From NCBI GenBank assembly GCA_002418835.1, contig DIEX01000019.1, positions 186,001 to 250,000 on the forward strand: a stretch of DNA of 64,000 nucleotides. The letters are read 5' to 3'. The position numbers were made by a program, and so were the translations under genes. Position 1 is the first letter of the stretch; each line of letters starts with the position of its first letter. The notes beneath the pieces are model-generated. The model was given only the letters and a program-made list of their open reading frames with translations, was not told the DNA's origin and searched no databases. The stretch is from Spirochaetia bacterium UBA5763 (GTDB lineage: Bacteria > Spirochaetota > UBA4802 > UBA5550). Positions 51,980 through 60,703 of the stretch are shown here, one piece after another.

Positions 51980-53293
51980 TTATATCCCGGGAATTTTCAG
52001 CTTCACAGAAATCTTTTTTTTCTGTCTGGTAATCATCACTTTGTCAATTTTGAGCCCGTCAAGATCAACGACTTCAAATCTGAATCCATGCTCGCTGAAT
52101 GAATCACCTGTCCGGGGAATTCTCCCCAGGCTGTGCATAACATAACCCGCTAATGTAGAAAATGATTCCTCCTCATTGGAGGAATCGATTCCGCCAATAA
52201 TCTTATTTAAAACATCCAGTTGTGTATCACCATCAGCAAGAAAGCTGTTTTTATCTCTCCTGATAATTTGCGCTTCGTGATGAGAATCCGTGTCAGGGAG
52301 TTCTCCAAAAATATTTTCAGTCAGGTCATGAAGAGTAATAATTCCCTGGACTGTATTGAATTCATCAATCACAACGCCGAAATGACATTGTTTCTTTTTG
52401 AATTTCTCCAGAATTCTAAGAGAACTCATGGTTTCCGGTATAAAAGTAACCGGTTTCAGTATGCTGCGGAGATTAAAATTTTTCTTATTCCGGTTGTCAG
52501 TGTAATCTTTTACAGTAACAATCCCCAGAATATTATCCAGTGAATCGGTGCATACAGGAAATTTACTGTGCTCGCTTTTCTTTATTGCAGAGTCAATCTT
52601 TTCAACGCGCTCATTAATGTTGAGCCATGTGACGTCAATGCTCCTTGTCATGATCTGGTGCCCTTTTCTGTCAAAAAATCTGAAAAGGTTTTCGTAAAGC
52701 TCAGCTTCTTTAGAACTGATTACACCCTCTCTCCCTGCCATTTTGATCATGATTCTCAACTCTTCTTCAGAAAGAGCCGGATTAGACTGTTCTTTGACGA
52801 AGAATACCCCGAGGATAACTCTTGTAGACAAGGAAAGAAGAGCCACAACAGGATATGTCATTTTAGAGAGTATAAAAATAACAGGAGCCATAAATTCGGC
52901 AATCTTTTCCGGATTTGTCAGGGCAAATGTCTTGGGAACAAGCTCCCCCATAACTATAGAAAAATAAGTAATAATTGACACAACGAAAATAAGAGACAGT
53001 TTACCCGCAGCAGGGCGTAGTACATCAAACTTCGATAAAAAGGCTGTCAGATCGTCAGATAGCTGCATACCGCCGTAAGCACCTGAAACAATACCTATCA
53101 GTGTTATCCCTATCTGTATTGCTGATAAAAAATTTTCAGGTTTTTCCAGGAGTTTCAGTGCAATGGATGCCCCTTTGTGACCCGCATTACTTCTGCCTTC
53201 GAGTTTTGTTTTGCTCGCAGAAATAAGGGCAATCTCGCTAAGAGCAAAAAGCCCATTCAGCAGAATCAGAATAGCGATTATTATAATTTCCAT
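51980..53293 (-). CDS. CNNM/CorC-type membrane protein with CBS domains
   Basis: 437 residues. It has an N-terminal DUF21 transmembrane domain (four segments within 1-170; LNGLFALSEIALISASKTKLE), two CBS domains (about 205-330; MTRSIDVTWLNINE, DSLDNILGIVTVKD) and a C-terminal CorC/HlyC domain (about 345-430; GDTQLDVLNKII). Members move or sense magnesium or other cations across the inner membrane. The old hemolysin name is misleading. It is divergent from recA. Confidence 0.9.
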   Translation of the reverse strand: MEIIIIAILILLNGLFALSEIALISASKTKLEGRSNAGHKGASIALKLLEKPENFLSAIQIGITLIGIVSGAYGGMQLSDDLTAFLSKFDVLRPAAGKLSLIFVVSIITYFSIVMGELVPKTFALTNPEKIAEFMAPVIFILSKMTYPVVALLSLSTRVILGVFFVKEQSNPALSEEELRIMIKMAGREGVISSKEAELYENLFRFFDRKGHQIMTRSIDVTWLNINERVEKIDSAIKKSEHSKFPVCTDSLDNILGIVTVKDYTDNRNKKNFNLRSILKPVTFIPETMSSLRILEKFKKKQCHFGVVIDEFNTVQGIITLHDLTENIFGELPDTDSHHEAQIIRRDKNSFLADGDTQLDVLNKIIGGIDSSNEEESFSTLAGYVMHSLGRIPRTGDSFSEHGFRFEVVDLDGLKIDKVMITRQKKKISVKLKIPGI

Positions 53294-53643
53294 CTTGCAT
53301 CCCTGAGGTTTTCAATTAACATAGATAATATATGAAAGCAATAACAATGAGTATATTATCAACATAATTTTGAAACTAAACTGATGAGCTTTTTTATTTA
53401 TTTTCATAATTTTATGATTTTTTACTAAAATTATATTTGCTTAACAAAAAAATAGTAATATTCTTGACAATAAGCTCGAAAATATACTATACGTTTATAT
53501 AGTCGGAGATGGAGACATATTACAGAATTGTTATTGCAATATTTTATTAAAAGAATAATTTGTAATAAAAAATGAAAAAAATCCTTCTCCGGATCGTATA
53601 TAAAGCATGATTATTATCACATAGTTATTTATAAGGAGTAAAT
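53294..53643. promoter_or_regulatory. Intergenic region upstream of recA
   Basis: 350 bases between divergent genes, very AT-rich. It contains the candidate recA promoter/operator (53464-53503) and the recA ribosome site AAGGAG before the ATG at 53644. The stretch 53340-53460 holds only A/T runs, with nothing else I can name. Confidence 0.5.
53464..53503 (+). promoter_or_regulatory. recA promoter with overlapping palindrome (candidate SOS box)
   Basis: TTGACA (53464-53469) forms a consensus -35, with -10 candidates around 53485-53493 (TACTAT or TATACG). ACTATA (53486-53491) and TATAGT (53498-53503) form an 18-base inverted repeat with a six-base centre sitting on the -10, the place a LexA-type repressor would act. 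The exact spacing is not settled. Confidence 0.5.
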
Positions 53644-54768
53644 ATGGCCGTTCAGAAAGAATTAAATATGAAAAATCAGGCAATAGATGCCGCAATGCTT
53701 CAGATTGAGAAACAGTTCGGTAAAGGCTCAATCATGCGCCTTGGAGATAACCCGGCAAAAGGGCAGATCCCTGTGATATCAACAGGTTCTCTTGAGCTTG
53801 ACATAGCTCTCGGAGTCGGAGGGGTGCCATGTGGGCGTGTTATAGAGATTTACGGTCCTGAATCATCAGGGAAAACCACGCTTACGCTGCATATGGTAGC
53901 TGAAGCTCAGAAACTTGGAGGTTCTGCGGCTTTTATTGATGCGGAGCATGCTCTTGATCCTGTTTATGCGGCAAAACTTGGTGTTAAAACTGAGGATCTT
54001 CTTGTTTCACAGCCCGATACAGGTGAGGAGGCTCTTGAGATTACAGAAGCTCTTGTGAGATCCGGTGCAATCGATATAATAGTAATAGACTCAGTAGCAG
54101 CCCTTGTGCCTAAGGCTGAAATTGACGGAGATATGGGGGATTCCCATATGGGGCTACAGGCGAGACTCATGAGTCAGGCTCTCAGAAAGCTTACAGGAGT
54201 CATTGCGAAATCAAATACCTGCGTAATTTTTATAAACCAGATCAGAATGAAGATAGGAGTTATGTTCGGATCTCCTGAAACAACAACAGGTGGTAATGCT
54301 CTTAAATTCTATTCATCAGTGAGACTTGATATAAGACGTGTTGAGACTTTGAAAAACGGGGATGAACCGGTGGGAAACAGGGTGCGCGTAAAAGTTGTAA
54401 AAAATAAGGTTGCGCCTCCGTTTAAACAGGCTGAATTTGACATAATGTATGATTCAGGAATTTCCCGTGAAGGTGGAATACTTGATCTTGCCGTAAAATA
54501 TGATATTATTAATAAAGCGGGTACATGGTATTCATATAAAGAGGAAAGGATCGGCCAGGGGAGAGAAAATTCAAGGAAATTCCTCAGGGATAACCCTGAA
54601 TTATGTAAAGATATTGAGGCGAGAATCAAAACTGAGTCCGGAATTAATGGCGGCGGAAATACTGCTGAAAAACCTGTGGAACAGGCAAAACCGGAAACAG
54701 CAAAACAGAGCTCAAAATCTTCACCCTCTGCTGCAACTCCCCCTGAGCCTGCGGCGATAGAACAGTAA
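53644..54768 (+). CDS. recA: Recombinase RecA
   Basis: 374 residues. The Walker A GPESSGKTTL is at 71-80. Other hallmarks: DAEHALDPVYA, VIDSVAALVPKAEIDGDMGD and FINQIRMKIGVMFGSPETTTGGNALKFY. RecA forms the DNA-strand-exchange filament and the SOS co-protease. The C-terminal 40 residues are low-complexity (AEKPVEQAKPE), longer and less acidic than in E. coli. AAGGAG precedes the ATG. map follows after 12 bases. Confidence 0.97.
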   Translation: MAVQKELNMKNQAIDAAMLQIEKQFGKGSIMRLGDNPAKGQIPVISTGSLELDIALGVGGVPCGRVIEIYGPESSGKTTLTLHMVAEAQKLGGSAAFIDAEHALDPVYAAKLGVKTEDLLVSQPDTGEEALEITEALVRSGAIDIIVIDSVAALVPKAEIDGDMGDSHMGLQARLMSQALRKLTGVIAKSNTCVIFINQIRMKIGVMFGSPETTTGGNALKFYSSVRLDIRRVETLKNGDEPVGNRVRVKVVKNKVAPPFKQAEFDIMYDSGISREGGILDLAVKYDIINKAGTWYSYKEERIGQGRENSRKFLRDNPELCKDIEARIKTESGINGGGNTAEKPVEQAKPETAKQSSKSSPSAATPPEPAAIEQ

Positions 54769-54780
54769 CTGGAAGGTGTT

Positions 54781-55539
54781 ATGAACAGGATAGTAAGACT
54801 GAAAAATGATGACGACATAAAGCGTATAAAAGATTGCGGTCTTATTATCCATTCTCTCTTTAAACTTATTAAGTCAATGAATCTTGAAGGCTTAACCACC
54901 TGGGAGCTTGATTCATTTATTGAAGATTATATAATGAAGAGGAAAGCCCGCGCTGCTTTTAAAACAGTAAGAGGATACTCATTTGCTTCATGTATATCTG
55001 TTAATAGCGTTGCATCTCATGGAGTCCCTTCGCGTAAGCTGCGTATCAAGGAAGGGGATATTGTCAAAATTGACACAGGTACAGTGATGAACGGTTATTT
55101 TGCCGACTCATGCATTACAGCAAAAATCGGTGTAATATCTGAAGATGCGGAGAGGCTGGTTGAAGCTGCATATAATGCACTTTTTGCGGGAATCAGAGAG
55201 GTATATCCGGGGAATACCATCGGAGATATAGGATTTGCTGTAGAAGGCTTTGTGAAAAGCCTGGGTTATTCCGTAGTGAAGAATTTTACAGGTCATGGTG
55301 TAGGATTTGCTCTTCATGAACCTCCGGTTGTCCCTAATTACGGATTAAAGGGAACCGGGCATCTGCTCAGAGAGGGGATGGTTATGACTGTAGAACCTAT
55401 TGTTAATGAAGGGAGCGATGAGCTTCTGGTGCTTGATGACGGATGGACATCCGTTACTTCTGATGGGAAACTTTCTGCACAGTTTGAACATACTATAGCA
55501 ATTACTGAAGCAGGGCCTGTAATTCTTACTTCAGAGTAG
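54781..55539 (+). CDS. map: Methionine aminopeptidase type I
   Basis: 252 residues. Asp98, Asp109, His172, Glu205 and Glu236 are each one position from the E. coli ligands (97, 108, 171, 204, 235), and His80 matches His79. It removes N-terminal methionine from new proteins. GGAAGG precedes the ATG 13 bases after recA, so it is probably co-transcribed with recA. Unlike many Map proteins it has no zinc-finger-like N-terminus. Confidence 0.95.
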   Translation: MNRIVRLKNDDDIKRIKDCGLIIHSLFKLIKSMNLEGLTTWELDSFIEDYIMKRKARAAFKTVRGYSFASCISVNSVASHGVPSRKLRIKEGDIVKIDTGTVMNGYFADSCITAKIGVISEDAERLVEAAYNALFAGIREVYPGNTIGDIGFAVEGFVKSLGYSVVKNFTGHGVGFALHEPPVVPNYGLKGTGHLLREGMVMTVEPIVNEGSDELLVLDDGWTSVTSDGKLSAQFEHTIAITEAGPVILTSE

Positions 55540-55666
55540 AGTTATCATCTTCCTCTAATAAAATCCATTTTGTTTCATTGATTCCATAAAAAATTCTTTA
55601 TATCTTTTAATTGACTCAATTATCTTTTTTTTTCAATCTGACTCATTATCACCGGTGAAGGATTTT

Positions 55667-56455
55667 ATGAAAAGTAAACATTTAAGAGATATTCAATCAG
55701 AGCCAGATTACAGGAATATACCAATCAACAGAGTCGGGATTAAAGATATACGTTATCCCGTGGTGGTTCTGGATAGAATGGATGGCAGGCAGCATACTGT
55801 TGCAAAGGTGAATATGTATGTAAACCTTCCGCATCAGTTCAGAGGGACTCACATGAGCAGATTTGTGGAAATCCTCAACCGGTACCGTCATGGCATCAGC
55901 ACCCTGAAAATCAGGGAAATTCTTGATGATATGAAAAAACAGCTGGATTCTGAAACGGCCCATTTTGAAATCGAGTTTCCCTACTTTATCACAAAATCAG
56001 CTCCGGTATCAGGCGAAGAGGCCAAGATGGAATATACCTGCCGTCTTGTGGCAAATTCTGATGTGGATTACTATATGCTTGAAGTCAAGGTTCCTGTGCT
56101 CTCCCTCTGCCCGTGTTCCAAGGAGATCAGCAGCTTCGGCGCGCATAACCAGAGGTCAATTTTTACAATTCAGATTGAAGCTAAAGAGAAGATATGGATA
56201 GAGGATATTATAGAAGTTGCCGAAACATCTGCAAGCTCCGACATATATTCAATTCTCAAACGGGAGGATGAAAAATTTATCACCGAAAAATCCTACGAGA
56301 ACCCTGTATTTGTTGAAGATATGGTCCGGAATGCTGCGGAGAAGCTGATGAGAACAAAAGGAATACTCTGGTTTTCAGTTGAATCAGAAAATATGGAATC
56401 CATTCATAACCACTCCGCTTACGCACAGATCTGTATTGATATGAGAGAGAGGTGA
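55667..56455 (+). CDS. folE2: GTP cyclohydrolase FolE2 (type IB)
   Basis: 262 residues from the ATG at 55667, which has GAAGGA close ahead; a GTG at 55655 is in the same frame but overlaps that site. FolE2 makes 7,8-dihydroneopterin triphosphate from GTP and replaces zinc-dependent FolE. Family motifs: VNLPHQFRGTHMSRFVEIL, SLCPCSKEISSFGAHNQRS (Cys148 and His160 are metal-site positions) and the late HSAYAQICID. Long T tracts lie just upstream. The next gene overlaps its stop (TGATG). Confidence 0.93.
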   Translation: MKSKHLRDIQSEPDYRNIPINRVGIKDIRYPVVVLDRMDGRQHTVAKVNMYVNLPHQFRGTHMSRFVEILNRYRHGISTLKIREILDDMKKQLDSETAHFEIEFPYFITKSAPVSGEEAKMEYTCRLVANSDVDYYMLEVKVPVLSLCPCSKEISSFGAHNQRSIFTIQIEAKEKIWIEDIIEVAETSASSDIYSILKREDEKFITEKSYENPVFVEDMVRNAAEKLMRTKGILWFSVESENMESIHNHSAYAQICIDMRER

Positions 56456-57702
56456 TGCATCTTTCTAAACCGGTTTTTCTGTTATTGTCTGTCATGATAT
56501 CATTTTCATGCAGGAACGATAATGATGTTATAGCTGAAATGAATACACGCAGGATTGTCCGTTCGGAATTTCATAATTGGCTCCGCAACCGCGATATCAG
56601 TCCTTCAGAAATTTTTAAAAATCGCGTAGAAACCGAAAAACAGTTAAAGCAGATGGCTGTAGAGTTTCTGGCTGTTGAAGCAGCTGTTTCAGAAAAATTT
56701 GATACTACTTCATTTTATAACAATATAAACAGGGCAGTATATGCGAACTTTCTTTCATCAAATTATAAATCAGAAATTAAAAAGAATCTGCCTTATACAG
56801 AAACCGCAGCTGAATTAAAATTAATAAAACTTTATTTTCCGGAAGATTTAAGCAGCAGTCATGACCGGGAAGTTTACAGGGATAAAATTGCGCTCGCCGG
56901 TCATATTATCCGGCAGGAAAAATCCGGCGCCGGTTTTGATGAACTCGCACTGAAATATTCCGAGGAGAAGCATAATCCCGCCTTTGGTAAACCGTGCGTT
57001 CTTCCGTTATTACTTCTAAACAAAGAAATTTTTGAAAAGATAAAAAATCTTCAGGATGGAGAGTGCGTCTCTGAACCGGTTGTGCAGCAGGGTTCTATAC
57101 TGATAGTGAAATTTATCCGCTGGCTTACCATTACAAAAGATAATGCGGATAAAGTAATAAATGATAAAAAAATATATGATACATTTCTTGAGAATCTATC
57201 GGAAGAAGCTGTTGAATATATTATTACAGAGAGTGGAACAGATTTGAATGTTCATTCAAATATCGGAAGGGCACGTTTTATAAGCCGTAATGAGCTGTTA
57301 TTTTCAATCAATGGCAGGCCATTTACTGCCGGTGATCTTGATGAACTTTTGAGTCTTTTTGTTTTTCTGAAATCCGGTGAAGGGGATTATACAGCCGGAC
57401 AGGAAAATAGAAAGAATATGGCGCTTAATATTTTAAATGAACAGATGCTTTCGTGTATTGCGGAATCAAAAGGGATCTGTGATAACGAAGAGTTCAGGAA
57501 TAAATGGGAATCTATAAGAAAAAGTACACTTGCGGGAGCTTATAAATACTATATACTTTTCGGTAAAAAAGGAGATGTTAAAAGAATCTCATCCGGATAT
57601 TCCTGTCCTGTTACTGGAATAACTGAACAATGGAAAAGCGAATGGGAGAATAACTTACTCAATCTCAATAATTTTGTTATTCATAAGGAAGTGCTGTTCT
57701 AA
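56455..57702 (+). CDS. Parvulin-like (PpiC/SurA-type) lipoprotein
   Basis: 415 residues. A hydrophobic N-terminus ending MISFSC gives a likely relaxed lipobox. The middle (about residue 120-230) has AGHIIRQEKSGAGFDELALK and LLLLNKEIFEKIKNLQDGECV with SEPVVQQGSILIVKFI, the look of a PpiC/SurA prolyl-isomerase domain, though several usual parvulin residues are not seen. The remainder is helical, SurA-like. It is probably a periplasmic or outer-membrane-facing folding factor. It starts at the ATG overlapping the folE2 stop. Confidence 0.62.
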   Translation: MHLSKPVFLLLSVMISFSCRNDNDVIAEMNTRRIVRSEFHNWLRNRDISPSEIFKNRVETEKQLKQMAVEFLAVEAAVSEKFDTTSFYNNINRAVYANFLSSNYKSEIKKNLPYTETAAELKLIKLYFPEDLSSSHDREVYRDKIALAGHIIRQEKSGAGFDELALKYSEEKHNPAFGKPCVLPLLLLNKEIFEKIKNLQDGECVSEPVVQQGSILIVKFIRWLTITKDNADKVINDKKIYDTFLENLSEEAVEYIITESGTDLNVHSNIGRARFISRNELLFSINGRPFTAGDLDELLSLFVFLKSGEGDYTAGQENRKNMALNILNEQMLSCIAESKGICDNEEFRNKWESIRKSTLAGAYKYYILFGKKGDVKRISSGYSCPVTGITEQWKSEWENNLLNLNNFVIHKEVLF

Positions 57703-57707
57703 GAATT

Positions 57708-57959
57708 TTAATTAACTAATCCTGCGCCTGATAGTGCCGGGTCAACAATAAATATTTTTTCATTACCTTCAATTGACATATCTTTAAGAGGATTTATATC
57801 AATACCCAGTTCTTTTGCGGAGTTGATGTAGAAATTAATGACATCCTTAAGCCGCCTGACAGCTTCATTTTCATTAGAACCGTAACAGTTGATATCAAGC
57901 TCAGGACAGTTCGCGATATATTCTCCGCCGTTATTTATGAGTTTAATAGATATATTCAT
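57708..57959 (-). CDS. Orphan HicB-like protein
   Basis: 83 residues. IKLINNGGEYIANCPELDINCYGSN then ENEAVRRLKDVINFYI is the HicB-like (UPF0150) fold that acts as antitoxin in HicAB pairs. There is no HicA partner in the 250 bases on either side, and no DNA-binding tail is evident. It may be a lone regulator or a remnant. It is convergent to the parvulin-like gene and its stop lies 5 bases from that gene's stop. Confidence 0.72.
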   Translation of the reverse strand: MNISIKLINNGGEYIANCPELDINCYGSNENEAVRRLKDVINFYINSAKELGIDINPLKDMSIEGNEKIFIVDPALSGAGLVN

Positions 57960-58196
57960 TTATAATTCTCCACAAAAGTTGCAGCCCGTTAATAAAGCTT
58001 ATAAAAGTAGTATCGTCAAATTGCTTAAATAATATTAGAATCCGGAAAAGCTATTTAATCAGAGCTTGTTTAATTTATTTAAACTTCGGATAATATTCTT
58101 TATCTACTTATTATTTTTTGTAAATCACGTCTGGCGGCATGAATATTTCTTGCATTAATCCCACAGGGAGTAATAATACAATCACTGGAGAATAAA

Positions 58197-58451
58197 GTGG
58201 ATAATGAAAGAGGATCCGGGCGGGTTGTCTTTGCTCATATTACAATTGGTATTCAGCTCGCAATAACAATACTTATATTTGTTTTTGCAGGAAACTGGCT
58301 TGATATCCGTTTCAATAAATCGCCGCTTTTTCTGATAATAGCTACAGCAATCGGTATGGCTATCGGATTTTACCATCTTTTGAAGGATCTTCAGGGAGAG
58401 GAAAACAAGGATAAGCGTGTAAAAAAAAATAAGCGTGTAAAGTGGAATTGA
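58197..58451 (+). CDS. AtpI/AtpZ-like small membrane protein
   Basis: 84 residues with two membrane segments (about 15-35 and 45-65), FAGNWLDIRFNKSPLFLI and GMAIGFYHLLKDL, as in AtpZ/AtpI proteins that help assemble the F0 c ring or handle Mg2+. The start is GTG at 58197 with GGAG 6 bases ahead. A terminator lies 25 bases after its stop, so it is transcribed separately from the ATP synthase genes that begin at 58772. Confidence 0.8.
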   Translation: MDNERGSGRVVFAHITIGIQLAITILIFVFAGNWLDIRFNKSPLFLIIATAIGMAIGFYHLLKDLQGEENKDKRVKKNKRVKWN

Positions 58452-58771
58452 AAATTATTAAAAAGTATTATAAGTAAAAACCGTACGGTTGTATGGTTTT
58501 TTTAAAAAAAAACAGTTAAACAAAAAAAAAGATTTACAAATTAAATACCTTTGTTTAGGGTCTAAGAGAACAAAAATCCGCAACAGGATAATTTGTTTGT
58601 GTGTGTTTTAACATAAATATAAAATATAAATAAAAAAAACAAAAATAACTCAAACATTGTCGGTTAAGCCATAACTGGTTATATATAAACTATCATATTT
58701 TAACTATTGCAGATGTATTTACATTTTGTGAGCTAAACAAATATATATATACGATATGAGGTTGTATCCTT
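58452..58771 (+). promoter_or_regulatory. Leader region of the ATP synthase operon
   Basis: 320 bases between the atpI-like gene and atpB. It starts with the hairpin terminator (58476-58503) and is then A/T-rich, with several A runs and no open reading frame. The ribosome site TGAGG (58757-58761) is 10 bases ahead of the ATG. A promoter for the main operon must lie here, but I cannot place it with confidence. Confidence 0.45.
58476..58503 (+). terminator. Intrinsic terminator between atpI-like gene and atpB
   Basis: AAAAACCGTAC (58476-58486) pairs with GTATGGTTTTT (58491-58501), with one G-U, over the loop GGTT, and seven T residues end it. Confidence 0.7.
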
Positions 58772-59746
58772 ATGGTTCATTTTGTACAATTACTAAATAC
58801 TATCGTAACATCTAAAGCTGAGGCGCATGCCTGCGGTGAAGATTCGATGTACGATATCGTAATCAGTCATGTAACAGATCAGCCTTTCCTATATCATGTT
58901 ACACCTCACGGGATATCAGAGATTTTTGGTAATCTGATATTTAAACTGAATACTTTACTTGGTTTTCACGTTCCTGATGCAACACCGGTAACTGAGTGTC
59001 TCCACGGACATGCTGCTGAAGTAATTCTTGCAACTCCTGTAAAGCTGCTCGGTATATTTGATCTCAGGATAACCAAGTGGGTTATTATGCTCTGGGTAAC
59101 AATGCTTTTTTGCGCTCTTGTTTTTATTCCGCTTGCAAGAAAAATTAAGAACTCACCGATGGGATCAAAATCAAGATGGGTAAACCTCTGGGAATCTCTT
59201 ATTGGTTTTGTGCACGATGAAATTGTTGAACCGAATTTTGAGCATGATTATGCTAAAAAAGCAATGCCTTATTTCTGCACAGTATTCTTCTTTATCCTTT
59301 TTGCGAATTACCTTGGTCTTATACCGGGCTTAGCGACTGCAACCGGTAACCTCGCTGTAACAGCAGGTATGGCTATATTTACACTTTTCGGTATGTTTGC
59401 AATAGGTACAATTAAACAGGGGCCTCTCTGGATATTCTCCGGAATAGTTCCTCATGGTATACCGTTTCTTATGTATTTCCTGTTATGGCCGATAGAGGTT
59501 ATGGGTCTTATTATTAAGCCTTTTGCCCTGACAGTCCGACTTTTTGCCAACATGACAGCAGGTCACATAGTTATCATCATCTTCCTTTATCTGGTTATGA
59601 TGTTTCAGAGCTATCTTGTTGGTGTAGGTTCAGTATCACTTTCGCTGATTATTTATCTGCTTGAGCTTCTGGTTGCTTTCATTCAGGCATATATCTTTAC
59701 ATCATTATCAGCAATGTTTATTGGATCATCGATGCACGCTCATTAA
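58772..59746 (+). CDS. atpB: F-type ATP synthase subunit a
   Basis: 324 residues. About five hydrophobic segments from residue 102 on. The essential Arg256 is in FALTVRLFANMTAGH, and ANYLGLIPGLATATGN marks another conserved part. The first ~100 residues are a hydrophilic, His/Glu-containing extension (DSMYDIVISHVTDQ, HVTPHGISE), longer than the E. coli protein's. It forms the proton half-channels in the membrane. It begins the main atp operon (B-E-F-H-A-G-D). Confidence 0.95.
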   Translation: MVHFVQLLNTIVTSKAEAHACGEDSMYDIVISHVTDQPFLYHVTPHGISEIFGNLIFKLNTLLGFHVPDATPVTECLHGHAAEVILATPVKLLGIFDLRITKWVIMLWVTMLFCALVFIPLARKIKNSPMGSKSRWVNLWESLIGFVHDEIVEPNFEHDYAKKAMPYFCTVFFFILFANYLGLIPGLATATGNLAVTAGMAIFTLFGMFAIGTIKQGPLWIFSGIVPHGIPFLMYFLLWPIEVMGLIIKPFALTVRLFANMTAGHIVIIIFLYLVMMFQSYLVGVGSVSLSLIIYLLELLVAFIQAYIFTSLSAMFIGSSMHAH

Positions 59747-59838
59747 ATCTGTAAATTTTTACAGATTAAAATAGAAGAGTTAAGTAAATTACAATTAATA
59801 ATGCTTAACAAAAACACAAAAATTTCAGGAGGAATTTA

Positions 59839-60129
59839 ATGGAATATTTGGGAATGTCGTATCTAGCAGCAGGTTTAGGAGCAGGTCTTGTTGTTGTTGG
59901 TGCAGCTCTTGGTATCGGTAAACTCGCAGCCGGTGCACTCGAAGGTATGGCTCGTCAGCCTGAAGTAAGCGGTGACCTCAGAACAGCGATGATTATTGCT
60001 GCGGCTCTTATCGAAGGTTTCACATTCTTTGCTCTTGTTGTTACTTTCATGCTCGCTACACAGGCGCCTAAAGAAATGCCAGCTTCTAACAGACCGGCAC
60101 CGGCCGCAACAACAGAAGCTGCTAAGTAA
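59839..60129 (+). CDS. atpE: F-type ATP synthase subunit c
   Basis: 96 residues, two transmembrane helices (about 7-35 and 49-74) with the RQPE loop (39-42). The ion-binding Glu59 is in AALIEGFTFF. No Gln is seen in helix one at the place typical of sodium-binding rings, so protons are the likelier ion. Unusual is a 22-residue hydrophilic tail after helix two (APKEMPASNRPAPAATTEAAK), about 15-20 longer than ordinary c subunits. GGAGG precedes the ATG. Confidence 0.93.
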   Translation: MEYLGMSYLAAGLGAGLVVVGAALGIGKLAAGALEGMARQPEVSGDLRTAMIIAAALIEGFTFFALVVTFMLATQAPKEMPASNRPAPAATTEAAK

Positions 60130-60145
60130 TTTTCGGTAGTCAGTT

Positions 60146-60658
60146 ATGCTGGAAATACTAGAAAAGGGTTTGCTAAGGGTTGAACCGGGTCTGCTTTTAT
60201 GGACTATCATAACATTTGTAGTGTTACTGGTAATCCTCTGGAAAGCAGCCTGGAAACCTGTGGTGGAAGCGCTTGATGCCAGGGCAGAAAAGGTGCGCAG
60301 CGACATCGAAAACGCTGATAGATCCAGACAGGAAGCTGAAAAGCTTCTGGCGCAGCACAAATCAATGATGGATAACTCTAAAAATGAAGCTGCCAAGATT
60401 ATTTCTGACAGCAGAGTTGATGCGGAAAGAGTTAAAAATGAAATCATTGAGAAAGCAACTGCTGACGCAAGGGATCTTTCAGATAGAACAAAGAAAGAGA
60501 TCGAGCTTGCCAAGGATAGAGCATTAGCTGACATCAAGGCAGAGGTTGTTAATCTTTCGACAGAAATAGCTGCAAAGATAATTAACAAGAACCTTAATCC
60601 TGATGATCAGAAAGCTCTTGTAGAAGAGACTCTTAATAAAGTTAGAACAGTTCAGTAA
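60146..60658 (+). CDS. atpF: F-type ATP synthase subunit b
   Basis: 170 residues. One N-terminal membrane helix (LLLWTIITFVVLLVILWKAAW, about 16-35) is followed by a long charged coiled coil with 11-residue-like repeats (ARAEKVRSDIENADRSRQEA onward) to the end. It is the peripheral stalk. It starts 16 bases after atpE with a weak ribosome site. A 15-bp inverted repeat covers its stop codon. Confidence 0.95.
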   Translation: MLEILEKGLLRVEPGLLLWTIITFVVLLVILWKAAWKPVVEALDARAEKVRSDIENADRSRQEAEKLLAQHKSMMDNSKNEAAKIISDSRVDAERVKNEIIEKATADARDLSDRTKKEIELAKDRALADIKAEVVNLSTEIAAKIINKNLNPDDQKALVEETLNKVRTVQ

Positions 60659-60674
60659 CCTGAACTGTTCTAAC
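60641..60674 (+). promoter_or_regulatory. 15-bp inverted repeat across the atpF stop codon
   Basis: GTTAGAACAGTTCAG (60641-60655) and CTGAACTGTTCTAAC (60660-60674) are perfect complements around TAAC, which contains the stop. An A-rich stretch and not a T run follows, so it is a poor terminator. It may set mRNA stability or the b/delta ratio. Confidence 0.7.
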
Positions 60675-60703
60675 TAAAAAAAAGAAAGAGAAAGGTAATC
60701 AAA

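Noticed and set aside
51875..52102. A 75-residue plus-strand frame in the gap after the SDR gene
   Set aside because: It runs into the CorC-like gene on the other strand, has no ribosome site and no recognisable content.
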